The position numbers and the translations under genes were made by a program. This document shows, piece by piece, positions 16,487 to 25,550 of a stretch of 27,195 nt of DNA. Where the stretch lies: contig DASTGO010000327.1 in the NCBI GenBank assembly GCA_035719045.1, positions 1 through 27,195 of the forward strand. The letters run 5' to 3'. Under the pieces are notes generated by a model. It ran no database searches. It was given only the letters and a program-made list of their open reading frames with translations, and had not been told where the DNA came from. Source of the stretch: DASTGO01 sp035719045. GTDB taxonomy: Bacteria; Actinomycetota; Actinomycetes; Actinomycetales; Kineosporiaceae. Numbering within the stretch: the first letter of the stretch is position 1; each line of letters opens with the position of its first letter.

Positions 16487-19400
16487 ATGGAAGGCTGGAC
16501 GGCGGATCCGCCCGCTGCGGCCCCCTCCTCGCTGCCCAAGGACGGCCAGTTCGAGCTGATCCAGGAGAGCGCCACCGCCCGGGTGCGCCGCTGGCGCTCG
16601 CCCGGGGATCCCAAGGTCACCCTGATCGTCAAGGACCCGCTCGGACCCGGGGCGGCCGTCCGGCTGCGGCGCGAACGGGGCATCCTGGAACGGCTGGACG
16701 GGGTCGCGGGGGTGCCTCGGCAGCGCCGGCTGGGTGAGGGCGTGGACGCCGGCCGGATCGTCGAGGAGGACGTCGGGGACGTCTGCCTGGCCCAGGCGAT
16801 CCCACCCGGCGGCTGGCATGTGGCACAGGTGATCGGCCTGGGGATCGCGCTCGCCCGCACGCTCGCCGAGGTCCACAACCGCGGGGTGATCCACCGGGAC
16901 GTGACCCCGTTCAACGTCGTGCTCTCGCAGCGGCAGGGTGGCCCGGTCCTGGTGGACTTCGACCTGGCCACGACCTACGCCCAGGAGCGTTCCGGTGGCG
17001 ACTCCGGGGACCTGGTCGGCACGCTGCCGTACCTGGCCCCGGAACAGACCGGCCGCACCGGCCGGGTGATCGACCACCGGGCGGACCTGTACGGGCTGGG
17101 CGCCACCCTGTACGAGGCCGCCTGCGGGCATCCCCCGTTCGGCCGCGACGACCCGTTGCGGCTGATCCACGACCAACTGACCCGGGTGCCCGTCCCGCTG
17201 GACGTGCTGCGCCCGGAACTGCCGGAGTCGTTCTCCCGGCTGGTGGCCCGGCTGCTGGAGAAGGAGCCGGACCACCGCTACCAGAGCGCTGAAGGCCTGC
17301 TGTACGACCTGACCCTGCTGCGGACCCATCTCGCCGACGGCCGGCCGGGGGTGATCCGGCTCGGCGAGCGGGACTTCCCGCTGCGGCTGTCCGCGCCGTC
17401 CCAGCCGATCGGACGCGACGAGGAACTGGCCGTCCTGCGGTCGGCGCTGGAGACGGTGACCTCCGGCGGCGGGCGCTGCGTGCTCGTCGCCGGAGCGCCC
17501 GGGGTCGGCAAGTCCGCGCTGCTCAACGAGTTGCGCCGGATGTCCGCCGAGGCGGAGGGCTGGTTCGCTGCCGGCAAGTTCGACGAGGTCCGGCAGGATC
17601 CGCTGACCAATGCGCTGGCCCAGGTGATGCGGGCACTGGGCCGGCTGCTGCTGGCCGAGCCGGAGGACCGGCTGGCCGGGCAGCGGGCGAGCATCGTCGA
17701 GGCGGTCGGCGCCAACGCGTCGCTGCTGGCGGTGTTCCCGGAGTTCGCCGTCCTGCTCGGGGTGCCCGGAGACCTGTCGGTGGCCGGGCTGGCGGAGATG
17801 CAGGCCCGCCTGGTGCGTGCCTGCGCGGACGTGCTGCGCGTGGTGGCCTCCCCGCGGCGGCCGCTGGTGGTGGTCCTGGACGACCTGCAGTGGGCCAGCT
17901 CGGGAGGCCTGGAACTGATCGACACCCTGCTCACCGAACAGCTCCCGTCCGGGCTGCTGCTGGCCGGGGCCTACCGCGACGAGCCGTCCGACGCGGGCCG
18001 GCCGCTGCGGGACAAGCTGGCGCGCTGGCAGGCTCTGGGCGTCCTGCCGGTCCTGATCCGGCTGGACGTGCTCGGCCCGGACGCCCTGCGGGAGCTGCTC
18101 GCCCTCATGCTGCGGCTGCCCCCCGCGCGGGCGGCGGAGCTGGCGACGGCGATCGGCGAGCACACCCTGGGCAACCCCTTCGACACCGTCGAGCTGGTCA
18201 ACGCGCTGCGCTCGCAGCGGTTGCTGGTTCCCGGGGAGACCGGCTGGGTCTGGGAGGCCGCGCGCATCCACGAGTACGCCGCGGGCCGGGATGCCGGGGC
18301 ACTGGTCGTAGCCCAACTGGAGGGGCTGCCGGCGCAGGTCCGGGCCGGGGTTGAGCTGCTGGCCTGTCTCGGGGTCCAGGTGCCGACCGCGGTGCTCGCC
18401 GCCGCGACCGGCCTCGACGAGGCGGCCGTGGTGGACCGGTTCGGACCGGCCCTGGAGTGCGGGCTGCTCGTGCAGCGGGTGGACGCGGGCGGACGTGCCC
18501 TCGCCCTGAGCTTCCGCCACGACCAGACCCGGCAGGCGGTGTACCGGGGCCTGTCGGGCGCCCTCCGGGCCCGGCTGCACCTGGACGCGGCCCGGCACCT
18601 GGCCGGTACGCCGGAGACGGAGAACCTGGCGGCCGAGCACTACCTGCACGCCACCGAACCGGACACGTCGCAGGCGGTCGCGTCTGTGACCGAGGGCGGG
18701 ACCGGGACCGGGACCGAGGGCCGGACCGGGCCGGGGGAGCAGGCCGGCCGGGGATCCCCGATCAGCGACCCCGCCGAGCGGGTGGCCGCCGCCCGCCTGG
18801 CGCACCGGGCGGGCCGGACCGCCCGGCTGACCAACCCCGCCCTGTCGGAGCGGCTGCTGGTCGCGGCCGGCGCGCTGATCCGCCCGGAGGCCGGCGCTGC
18901 TGGCGACGAGCCCCTGGCGCAGGCGATCGACGTGGATCTGCACGCCACGCTGTACCAGCTCGGCCGGCTGGAGGACCTGGACCGGCTGTACCCCGCGATC
19001 GCGGCCCGCTGCCGGGACCCGCTGGACCTGGTGGCGCCGGCCTGCGTCCAGATCGCCGCCCTGACCAGCCAGGCCCGCTCCGCGGAGGCGACCGCCCTGG
19101 GGGTACACGTGCTGGCGGAGTTCGGTGTCCGCCCACCGGAGGGCCTGACCGCCTGGGTGGAGGCCGAACTGGACGCGCTGTCGGCCTGGGCGCAGCGGGC
19201 CGGGGACGAGGAACTTGCCCGGCCGCCCCTGCAGGACCCGCGGCTGAGGGCGGTCGCGGAGCTGATCCACCACACCTTGGCCCCGGCCTTCCTGTGCGAT
19301 CCCGGGACGCACCGGTGGCTGATGCTGACCGGGCAGCGGATGTGGATGGAGTACGGGCCCTGCCCGGAGCTGGTGTACGCGATCGGCAGCACCGCAGCCC

Positions 19401-22312
19401 TACTGGTCGGGCTGCGCGAGGACTACCGCGCCGCCTACCGGCTGGCCCGGCTCGGGGAGTCCGTCGGGGAGGCGCACGGGTACGAGCCCGCCACCTCCGC
19501 CGTGCGCTTCCTGTCCAGCGCCTGTGTGTCGCACTGGTTCGAGCCTCTGGAGGACGAGGTCGGCCGGCTGCGTACCGCGCGGGAGCGGCTGATGCAGGGT
19601 GGGGACCCCACCTACGCGGTGATGACCGCCAACGTCCTCACCGGTGTGGTGCTGGACGTCGAGCCGACCCTGGACGCCTGTGGCCGCGAGGCGGAGACCG
19701 GGCTGTCGCTGGCCGCACGGACGGGCAGCGTGTACGTCCGGGGGATCATGCTCGCCTACCGGCAGCTGATCCGGTGCCTGCGCGGGGAGACCCACCGGCT
19801 CGGGGACTTCGACGACGTGGAGTTCTGCGAGGCGGACCACCTGGCCGACCCCACGGTCACCCCGATGGCCGTCACCGTCTACCACGTCAACCGTGCGCTG
19901 GCGGCCGCCCTGCTCGCGCAGCCGGACCTGCTGGCGCGGCATTCGGCGCTGGCGGTGCACGGCCTGGACTATGTGCCCGGCTTCTGGCTGGTCACCCACG
20001 CCCGGGCAGTGCGCGCGCTGGCCGTCGCAGACCTGGTGCGCCGCGGCGCTCCCGGCCGCGAGGAACTGCTGGCGGAGCTGGACGCCTGCCGGGACTGGCT
20101 GGCCGCCCGTGCCGAGGACGCCCCGGAGAACGTCGCCCAGTTGCTGGCCCTGATCGAGGCCGAGCGGCACTGGGCCCGCGGGGAGTTGCGGGAGGCGGCC
20201 GCCGCGTTCGACGTCGCGCTGCGGGACCTCGCCCCGCACCGGCGGGCCTGGCAGGCGGCCCTGACCGTGGAACGCGCCGGGGTCTTCCTGCAGGACCAGG
20301 GGCTGCACCACCTCGGGTTGCTGCTGCTGTCCCGGGCCCGGACCCTGTACCTGGCCTGGGGGGCCCGGGCGAAGGCCTCCCAGCTGGCCCACGACCACGC
20401 GGAGCTGCGGCTGTCCCGGTACCGGCAGGATGCCATCGCGGTGTCCGGTGGCCACACCGCCGGCCGGGACGGGTTCGGCTCGCTGGAAGGTTCCCCGGAC
20501 CTCGGCTCCGCGGGCCGGCTGCGCAGTGAGGGCGGCAGCTCGTCGGAGGTCACCTCGGGGGAGGTCGCGCTGTCCGGGGTGCTGGCCGCGACCCGGGCGC
20601 TCGGCCAGGAGACCGACCTGGACCGGCTGTGCGACCGGGTGTCGCAGGTCGTCGGCCGGCTCGCTGCGGCGACCTCGGTGCGGATCCTGCTGCGCAACGA
20701 CCCCGGCCGCCCCTGGTACCTGCTGGATCCCCGTGCCGGCCGGGACGGTGCGGTGCGGTCACCGAACGATCTGATGATCGCGCTGAACGACGAGCGGGCG
20801 GCCGCGGTGGTCCCCCTGTCGGCGGTCCGGTTCGTGGAGCGCACCGAGGCACCGCTGCTGGTCCGCGACGCCTCCCAGGACGACCGGTTCCACCACGACC
20901 CGTTCGTGGCCCGGCGGGGCAGCTGTTCGCTGATGGTGGTCCCGCTGCCCACCAGGGGCCGGATCCGGGCGATGCTGCTGCTGGAGAACCGGTTGAGCGG
21001 CAGCGCCTTCACCCCGGAACGTCTGGAGGCCGTCCAGCTCGCCGCCGACCACCTCGCCGTCAGCCTGGAACACGCTCTCGCCGAACGGTTCCGCAGCCTG
21101 GTGCACCGGTGTTCCGACGTGGCCCTGGTCTGCGGACGGGAGGGCGGCATCCGCTATGCCAGCCCGGCCGCCGCGCAGTTCTTCGGGACCGACGGTGCCC
21201 AGCTGGTCGGCAGCCGGCTGGATGCGCTGCTGTGCCCGGAGGGCGCGGGGCCGATGCCGGCCTGGTTGTGGCAGGTGACCGGCGATGCCGGCGGCGACCG
21301 CGCGCAGCCGGTGGAGTGCCTGGTCCGGCGCGGCGACCGGGAGCTGGGCTGGGTGGAGGTGAGCTGCACCGACCTCACCGCTGACCCGATCGTCGGCGGG
21401 CTGGTGGTCCACCTGCGCGATGTCCGCGAACGCAGGTCGCTGCAGGACGAGCTGCGCCGGGCCCAGCGGCTGGAGGCGATCGGGCAGCTCGCCGCGGGCA
21501 TCACCCACGAGATCAAGACCCCGATCCAGTTCGTGGGGGACAACCTCAAGTTCCTCGACGACGCCTTCACGGACCTGTCCCAGGTGCTGCGGGCCTACCG
21601 GGCCGCCGGGGAGGTGGCAACGGCGGCCACGGACGCGGTGCTGCCGCCGGCCCTGGTGGCCGCGATGGGCGAGGCGGCACGGGCCGGCGCCGACGCCGAC
21701 GTGGAGTTCCTGCTCGAGGACGTGCCCCGGGCGGTGGCGCAGAGCCTGGAAGGGGTCACCCAGGTCTCCCGGATCGTGCAGGCGATGAAGGCATCCGTGC
21801 ACCCGGGCGCGGCCGACCGGGCCCAGATCGACCTCAACGAACTGGTCCGCACCACGCTGGTGGTGGCGCACAACGAGGTCAAGTACGTCGCGGACGTCCG
21901 GCTGGAACTCGGCGAGCTGCCGCCGATCTGGTGCTACCCGGGCGACGTGCAGCAGGTGGTGCTCAACCTGGTCGTCAACGCCGCCCAGGCCATCGGCGAG
22001 ACCGTGAAGGCCGGCGGACCGCGGGGTGTCATCACCGTGCACACCCACCGGTCCGGCGACGAGGTCGTGCTCGAGGTCGGTGACACCGGGCCGGGGATCC
22101 CGCAGGAGATCGGCGAGCGGGTCTTCGAGGCGTTCTTCACCACGAAGCCGATCGGGATCGGGTCCGGGCAGGGACTGGCGGTGGTCCGCAAGCTGATCAC
22201 CGAGCGTCACGGCGGGAGCATCTCGTTCAGCTCCCCGCCGGGCATGGGCACCACCTTCACCGTGCGGCTGCCGGTCGGCGGCCCGGAGGAACCGCCACCA
22301 CCGATCGCGTGA
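16487..22312 (+). CDS. Trifunctional Ser/Thr protein kinase / ATPase / sensor histidine kinase
   Basis: The product is 1941 residues. ATG 16487 has GAGGGGG five bases upstream; GTG 16463 is a weaker alternative. The Ser/Thr kinase domain (about 20-290) has VTLIVKD with the ATP lysine, HRDVTPFN with the catalytic Asp near 138, DFD in place of DFG, and GTLPYLAPEQTGR. An ATPase follows, with Walker A GAPGVGKSALL at about 336 and Walker B VVVLDDLQWA near 460. A long alpha-helical, TPR-like region extends to about 1350, interrupted near 735-750 by a low-complexity Gly/Thr linker. GAF (about 1378-1525) and PAS (about 1535-1650) domains follow. The histidine kinase has H-box ITHEIKTPIQF with His near 1674, N-box LNLVVNAAQAIGE, and G-boxes DTGPGIP and GIGSGQGLAVV. 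There are no membrane helices, so it is soluble. No response regulator is adjacent. It may be cotranscribed with the chemoreceptor gene. Confidence 0.92.
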   Translation: MEGWTADPPAAAPSSLPKDGQFELIQESATARVRRWRSPGDPKVTLIVKDPLGPGAAVRLRRERGILERLDGVAGVPRQRRLGEGVDAGRIVEEDVGDVCLAQAIPPGGWHVAQVIGLGIALARTLAEVHNRGVIHRDVTPFNVVLSQRQGGPVLVDFDLATTYAQERSGGDSGDLVGTLPYLAPEQTGRTGRVIDHRADLYGLGATLYEAACGHPPFGRDDPLRLIHDQLTRVPVPLDVLRPELPESFSRLVARLLEKEPDHRYQSAEGLLYDLTLLRTHLADGRPGVIRLGERDFPLRLSAPSQPIGRDEELAVLRSALETVTSGGGRCVLVAGAPGVGKSALLNELRRMSAEAEGWFAAGKFDEVRQDPLTNALAQVMRALGRLLLAEPEDRLAGQRASIVEAVGANASLLAVFPEFAVLLGVPGDLSVAGLAEMQARLVRACADVLRVVASPRRPLVVVLDDLQWASSGGLELIDTLLTEQLPSGLLLAGAYRDEPSDAGRPLRDKLARWQALGVLPVLIRLDVLGPDALRELLALMLRLPPARAAELATAIGEHTLGNPFDTVELVNALRSQRLLVPGETGWVWEAARIHEYAAGRDAGALVVAQLEGLPAQVRAGVELLACLGVQVPTAVLAAATGLDEAAVVDRFGPALECGLLVQRVDAGGRALALSFRHDQTRQAVYRGLSGALRARLHLDAARHLAGTPETENLAAEHYLHATEPDTSQAVASVTEGGTGTGTEGRTGPGEQAGRGSPISDPAERVAAARLAHRAGRTARLTNPALSERLLVAAGALIRPEAGAAGDEPLAQAIDVDLHATLYQLGRLEDLDRLYPAIAARCRDPLDLVAPACVQIAALTSQARSAEATALGVHVLAEFGVRPPEGLTAWVEAELDALSAWAQRAGDEELARPPLQDPRLRAVAELIHHTLAPAFLCDPGTHRWLMLTGQRMWMEYGPCPELVYAIGSTAALLVGLREDYRAAYRLARLGESVGEAHGYEPATSAVRFLSSACVSHWFEPLEDEVGRLRTARERLMQGGDPTYAVMTANVLTGVVLDVEPTLDACGREAETGLSLAARTGSVYVRGIMLAYRQLIRCLRGETHRLGDFDDVEFCEADHLADPTVTPMAVTVYHVNRALAAALLAQPDLLARHSALAVHGLDYVPGFWLVTHARAVRALAVADLVRRGAPGREELLAELDACRDWLAARAEDAPENVAQLLALIEAERHWARGELREAAAAFDVALRDLAPHRRAWQAALTVERAGVFLQDQGLHHLGLLLLSRARTLYLAWGARAKASQLAHDHAELRLSRYRQDAIAVSGGHTAGRDGFGSLEGSPDLGSAGRLRSEGGSSSEVTSGEVALSGVLAATRALGQETDLDRLCDRVSQVVGRLAAATSVRILLRNDPGRPWYLLDPRAGRDGAVRSPNDLMIALNDERAAAVVPLSAVRFVERTEAPLLVRDASQDDRFHHDPFVARRGSCSLMVVPLPTRGRIRAMLLLENRLSGSAFTPERLEAVQLAADHLAVSLEHALAERFRSLVHRCSDVALVCGREGGIRYASPAAAQFFGTDGAQLVGSRLDALLCPEGAGPMPAWLWQVTGDAGGDRAQPVECLVRRGDRELGWVEVSCTDLTADPIVGGLVVHLRDVRERRSLQDELRRAQRLEAIGQLAAGITHEIKTPIQFVGDNLKFLDDAFTDLSQVLRAYRAAGEVATAATDAVLPPALVAAMGEAARAGADADVEFLLEDVPRAVAQSLEGVTQVSRIVQAMKASVHPGAADRAQIDLNELVRTTLVVAHNEVKYVADVRLELGELPPIWCYPGDVQQVVLNLVVNAAQAIGETVKAGGPRGVITVHTHRSGDEVVLEVGDTGPGIPQEIGERVFEAFFTTKPIGIGSGQGLAVVRKLITERHGGSISFSSPPGMGTTFTVRLPVGGPEEPPPPIA

Positions 22313-22313
22313 C

Positions 22314-22329
22314 GCCCGGCGATCCGGGC
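22314..22329 (+). terminator. Hairpin just after the trifunctional kinase gene
   Basis: GCCCGG-CGAT-CCGGGC is a perfect stem of six with a four-base loop, starting directly after the stop codon. There is no T-run. The rest of the gap to 22573 holds no gene I can support. Confidence 0.55.
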
Positions 22330-22573
22330 CCGTGGCCCTGACATGGTCTCCTCGGCTCTGATCCCGGCACTTCTGACCTCAGGGGCATGGTTCTCCTGCC
22401 GGTGCTCGTGGGTCTCCTTTCTTGGCCGCGCCCTGGCGGTGCAGGTCTCGAGGCCCGCTTCGTTCTGCAGTGCCTGCCGTACCTTCGTGGCCGGTCGCAT
22501 CGCCGGGCGTGGGTACGGTGTCCGATCGGCAGTGCTTGCCGGTGACGTGGCTGGCTGGTGAAGGGGTGGAGCG

Positions 22574-23122
22574 GTGGGGGCGTCCGGGTGGCGGTACGCG
22601 GTGGCCTGGGACGCCGACATCGACGGCGTGGTGCAACGACTGCGCTGGCAGGTGTTCCGGGCCGGTGAGTACTACCGGGAGAGCGACGACGAGCTCGGCG
22701 ACTGCCGGATGGCGCAGAGCGAGGCGGAGTTCGAGGCCACCCTGCGGCCGCGGGACGAGGACAGCGGGATCAACGACGCCCTGCGGGACGCCTGGCGGCA
22801 GGCCCGGGACCGGGTGTCGCGGGGTGCTCCGGGCACGCCGGACGAGCTGGTCGACGCCCAGCCCTACTCGGGGACGCATTCGGTCATCGACATGGTGAAG
22901 GGTGTCCGGTCACGCCCCGAGATGTTCGCCGTGTCACCGCTGACCGACCAGGAACTCCTGGCCGCCTTCGGCACCACCACCCCGGACGATCAGGCCGTCA
23001 CCGCCTGGCTCGACGGCGGCGCAGCCTGGGACCTGAGGGAGAGGTGGCAGGGCCTGTACGTGATCGGCTACCTGGACGGCGCCCCCGCCCGGGTCCACCT
23101 GGTCGGCTCGTCCGGGGACTAG
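22574..23122 (+). CDS. Protein of unknown function, 182 residues
   Basis: The start is GTG 22574 with AAGGGG seven bases upstream. The product is acidic and soluble, with no signal or membrane segment. It opens with a strand (WRYAVAWDADIDGVVQRLRW). The middle contains RAGEYYRES, and the second half has PYSGTHSVIDMVKG, SPLTDQELLAAFGTTTPDD and a C-terminal strand pair ending ARVHLVGSSGD. This ordered set of turns looks like a conserved actinobacterial family of unknown role, but I cannot name it and assign no function. The gene meets the desaturase gene tail to tail with a single base between the two stop codons (TAG 23120-23122 and the complement of TGA at 23124-23126), so the two transcripts must overlap at their 3' ends. 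Confidence 0.8.
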   Translation: MGASGWRYAVAWDADIDGVVQRLRWQVFRAGEYYRESDDELGDCRMAQSEAEFEATLRPRDEDSGINDALRDAWRQARDRVSRGAPGTPDELVDAQPYSGTHSVIDMVKGVRSRPEMFAVSPLTDQELLAAFGTTTPDDQAVTAWLDGGAAWDLRERWQGLYVIGYLDGAPARVHLVGSSGD

Positions 23123-23123
23123 T

Positions 23124-24275
23124 TCAGGCCACGACGCGGGAGGTGGTCGGCTGCTGGTGTTCCACCGGCGGGACGTGGCGCAGGTGTGACTGGTCGGTGC
23201 TCGGCAGGGACAGCCGGATCACCTTCCACCACGCCGAAGCCACCTGACGGGCCATAGACCCGGAGAGGTAGGTCAGCCCGTAGCGGGCGAAGATCTCCTG
23301 CACGCGCGGGGCGATCTCCTGGTACCGGTTGCTCGGCAGGTCTGGGAACAGGTGGTGCTCGATGTGGTAGCTGAGGTTGCCGGTCATCAGGTGCACCAGC
23401 CGGCCGCCGCTGATGTTCGCCGAGCCGACCATCTGCCGCAGGTACCACTGGGCGCGGGTCTCGCCCTCGATCGACGCCTTGGTGAAGGTCATCGCCCCGC
23501 GCGGGAAGTGGCCGCACATGATGACCGAGTGGGCCCACACGTTGCGGACCACGTTGGCGGTCACGTTGGCCAGCAGGGTCGGCAGCGCGGACGGGCCGGA
23601 CAGCAACGGGTGCAGCACGTAGTCCCGCAGCAGCTGCCTGCGCGCCTTGCGCCAGACCTTCCTCGCGCCCGCGCGGACCTCCGCCTTGTCCTTGCGCCCC
23701 TGGAAGTACCTGCCGAGTTCGAGGTCGTAGACGGCGATCCCGTACTCGAAGACCAGCATGTTGAGGAGGTTCCACAGCGGCTGCGCCAGGTGGAACGGGC
23801 TCCAGGGCTGTTCCTCGTCCACCCGCATCAGGCCGTAGCCGAGGTCGTTGTCCTTGCCGAGCACGTTGGTGTAAGCGTGGTGCAGGTCGTTGTGGGCGTG
23901 CTTCCACAGTTCCGCGGGGCTGACGTTGTCCCATTCCCAGGTGGTGGAGTGGATCTTCGGGTCCCGCATCCAGTCCCACTGGCCGTGCAGGATGTTGTGC
24001 CCGAGTTCCATGTTCTCCAGGATCTTGGCGATGCTCAGCCCGGCGGTCCCGACCAGCCAGGCCGGCGGGAACAGCGAGGCGAGCAGCACGATCCGGCTGC
24101 CGAGCTCGATCCGGCGCTGCAGGGTGATGATCCGGCGGATGTAGTCGGCGTCGCGCTGCCCGCGGTCGGCCATCACCTCCTCACGCAGGGCGTCGAGTTC
24201 CTGGCCGAGCCGTTCGACGTCCTCGGCGGACAGGTGGGCGATCGGGCTCTCGGACAGGTGCTGCAGGGCTGTCAT
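23124..24275 (-). CDS. Membrane fatty acid desaturase, DesA3-like
   Basis: The product is 383 residues. The three histidine boxes of membrane di-iron desaturases are clear: HNILHGQWDW, HNDLHH and HIEHHLF. Hydrophobic stretches lie between them (IVLLASLFPPAWLVGTAGLS, and around LLANVTANVVRNVWAHSVIM). Such enzymes insert a double bond into an acyl chain at the membrane using O2 and electrons from a redox partner. That partner is encoded 73 bases upstream on the same strand (ferredoxin reductase), an arrangement known from mycobacterial DesA3 and its reductase. The N-terminal 60 residues are charged and helical. ATG 24275 has GGAGG nine bases upstream. Substrate and regiochemistry cannot be read from the sequence. 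Confidence 0.93.
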   Translation of the reverse strand: MTALQHLSESPIAHLSAEDVERLGQELDALREEVMADRGQRDADYIRRIITLQRRIELGSRIVLLASLFPPAWLVGTAGLSIAKILENMELGHNILHGQWDWMRDPKIHSTTWEWDNVSPAELWKHAHNDLHHAYTNVLGKDNDLGYGLMRVDEEQPWSPFHLAQPLWNLLNMLVFEYGIAVYDLELGRYFQGRKDKAEVRAGARKVWRKARRQLLRDYVLHPLLSGPSALPTLLANVTANVVRNVWAHSVIMCGHFPRGAMTFTKASIEGETRAQWYLRQMVGSANISGGRLVHLMTGNLSYHIEHHLFPDLPSNRYQEIAPRVQEIFARYGLTYLSGSMARQVASAWWKVIRLSLPSTDQSHLRHVPPVEHQQPTTSRVVA

Positions 24276-24321
24276 GGCGTCGGACCTCCGGGCGCGGGAG
24301 TCGGTCGTCGAGGTGGGTCGT

Positions 24322-24351
24322 CGAGCGGGGTGGTCACGAGCGGGGCGGTCA
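24322..24351. repeat. Tandem duplication, 2 x 15 bp, spanning a stop codon
   Basis: CGAGCGGGGTGGTCA (24322-24336) and CGAGCGGGGCGGTCA (24337-24351) differ by one base. The second copy holds the TGA stop of the reductase gene (24349-24351 on the minus strand), and the first gives a second in-frame TGA 15 bases on. A pair of GGTCGTCGAG-like copies lies next to it. Confidence 0.9.
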
Positions 24352-25428
24352 GGCGTCGAGGGTGCAGGGGCCGGCCGCGCTGCTGACGCAGGTCTGCACG
24401 TAGCCGGCGCCCCCGGGCTCGGCGGTGGTGAGGGTCCCGTCCCTGGTGTCGCGCACGGCGCCCTCGGCGAGCGGGACCACGCAGCGGAAGCAGATCCCCA
24501 TCCGGCAGCCGGACGGCAGCGGGACGTGCGCCGCCTCGCCCGCCGTCAGCAGGGTGGTCGTGCCGTCGGTGGTGACCGTCCGCCCGCTGCGCGCGAAGGT
24601 GACGCTGCCGCCCTCGCCGGCCACGGTGACCACCGGGCGGAAGCGTTCGGTGTGCAGGTTCGCGGCCCGGCCCTGCTCCTCGGCCAGGGCGGTGACCAGG
24701 TCGACCAGCCCGTTCGGCCCGCAGGCCCAGGTCTCGCGTTCGGCCAGGTCACCGACCAGCGCGGACAGTTGCGCGGCATCGAGCCGGCCGTCGGTGGCGG
24801 TGTGCCGTTCGACCAGGCGCAGCCGGCCCTGGCGATGCCACTCCCGCAGTTCGGTCCCGAAGATCACGCCTTCGCCCGCGCGGGCGGAGTGCACGACCAC
24901 GACGTCGGGCAGCAGGTCGCGTCCGATCGCTTCCCGCAGCATCCCGATCACCGGGGTGATCCCGCTGCCGCCGGTGACGAACAAGGCCTTCGCCGGCATC
25001 GGGTCGGTCCAGCCGAAGTCCCCGTCCGGACCCTCGAGGCCGACGACCGTGCCGGGCCGGACCCGGTGCACCAGATACCCGCTGGCCCGCCCGCCAGGGA
25101 TCGCGCTGACCGCGACCCGGAGCATGCCGTCCGGACCGGGCGGTGCGGTCAGGGAGTACGAGCGCCACAGCCGGACCCCGTCCACCTCGACCCCCAGCCG
25201 GACGGACTGACCGGCCCGGTGCCCCGGCCACCGGCCCGCGGGCTGCAGCACCAGGGTCACGCAGGCGTCGGTCTCCGGCTGGACGTCGACCACCCGGGCC
25301 CGGTGGGTGCCCGACCGCAGCGGGGCGAACAGGTCGAGGTAGTCCGCCGGCACCCGGGGGGTGGCCACCGCCCCGGCGAGCGGGGTGAGGAGGCGGCGCA
25401 GGCCGTCGAACACGGCGTGTCGGGACAT
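24349..25428 (-). CDS. Ferredoxin reductase with C-terminal 2Fe-2S domain (desaturase electron donor)
   Basis: The product is 359 residues from ATG 25428. The FAD-binding barrel has RSYSLTAPPG, the NAD(P)-binding domain has FVTGGSGITPVIGML and ACGPNGLVD, and the C-terminal plant-type ferredoxin domain has GCRMGICFRCVV and a later YVQTC. The four cysteines fit C-x4-C-x2-C-xn-C of a 2Fe-2S cluster. It should pass electrons from NAD(P)H through FAD and the cluster to the desaturase encoded downstream. The same frame is open to 25512 but those codons lie over the probable promoter; ATG 25428 is where the family N-terminus begins (MSRHAVFDGLRRLL). No clear ribosome binding site precedes it, so a leaderless message is possible. 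The gene is divergent from a PucR-type regulator. Confidence 0.9.
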   Translation of the reverse strand: MSRHAVFDGLRRLLTPLAGAVATPRVPADYLDLFAPLRSGTHRARVVDVQPETDACVTLVLQPAGRWPGHRAGQSVRLGVEVDGVRLWRSYSLTAPPGPDGMLRVAVSAIPGGRASGYLVHRVRPGTVVGLEGPDGDFGWTDPMPAKALFVTGGSGITPVIGMLREAIGRDLLPDVVVVHSARAGEGVIFGTELREWHRQGRLRLVERHTATDGRLDAAQLSALVGDLAERETWACGPNGLVDLVTALAEEQGRAANLHTERFRPVVTVAGEGGSVTFARSGRTVTTDGTTTLLTAGEAAHVPLPSGCRMGICFRCVVPLAEGAVRDTRDGTLTTAEPGGAGYVQTCVSSAAGPCTLDA

Positions 25429-25550
25429 AGTCGATAGTCTGGTTGCTCCCCAGCGATAGAATCTCACCCCTGCGAGGTGGAGTTGTGTGATCTCCTTGTT
25501 CGCCGGAGACAAATCGCGCCGGAGTTGGGTTCCGAGCCAGGGGAGGGGTC
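25429..25550. promoter_or_regulatory. Divergent promoter region of the reductase-desaturase operon and PucR-type gene
   Basis: Two CGATAG copies lie in direct repeat at 25432-25437 and 25454-25459, 22 bases apart, close to two helical turns. Near the reductase start, GACTAT is repeated as GACTATCGACTATG on the minus strand and may include a -10 box. Two CGCCGGAG copies lie at 25501-25508 and 25517-25524, ahead of the + strand gene. These are candidate regulator sites, not proven ones. Confidence 0.4.

Noticed and set aside
15917..19312. Minus-strand frame of 1131 codons across the chemoreceptor and kinase genes
   Set aside because: It spans two clear + strand genes, with Gln/Arg/His-rich shadow sequence and no recognisable domain.
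14127..22312. A chemotaxis operon
   Set aside because: No cheA, cheW, cheB, cheR or cheY-like gene is present; only the receptor is chemotaxis-specific.
22340..22420. Small minus-strand genes with ribosome-binding-site-like GGAG before ATG
   Set aside because: The predicted peptides are Pro/Arg/Gly-rich, run into the 3' end of the kinase gene and have no codon bias.
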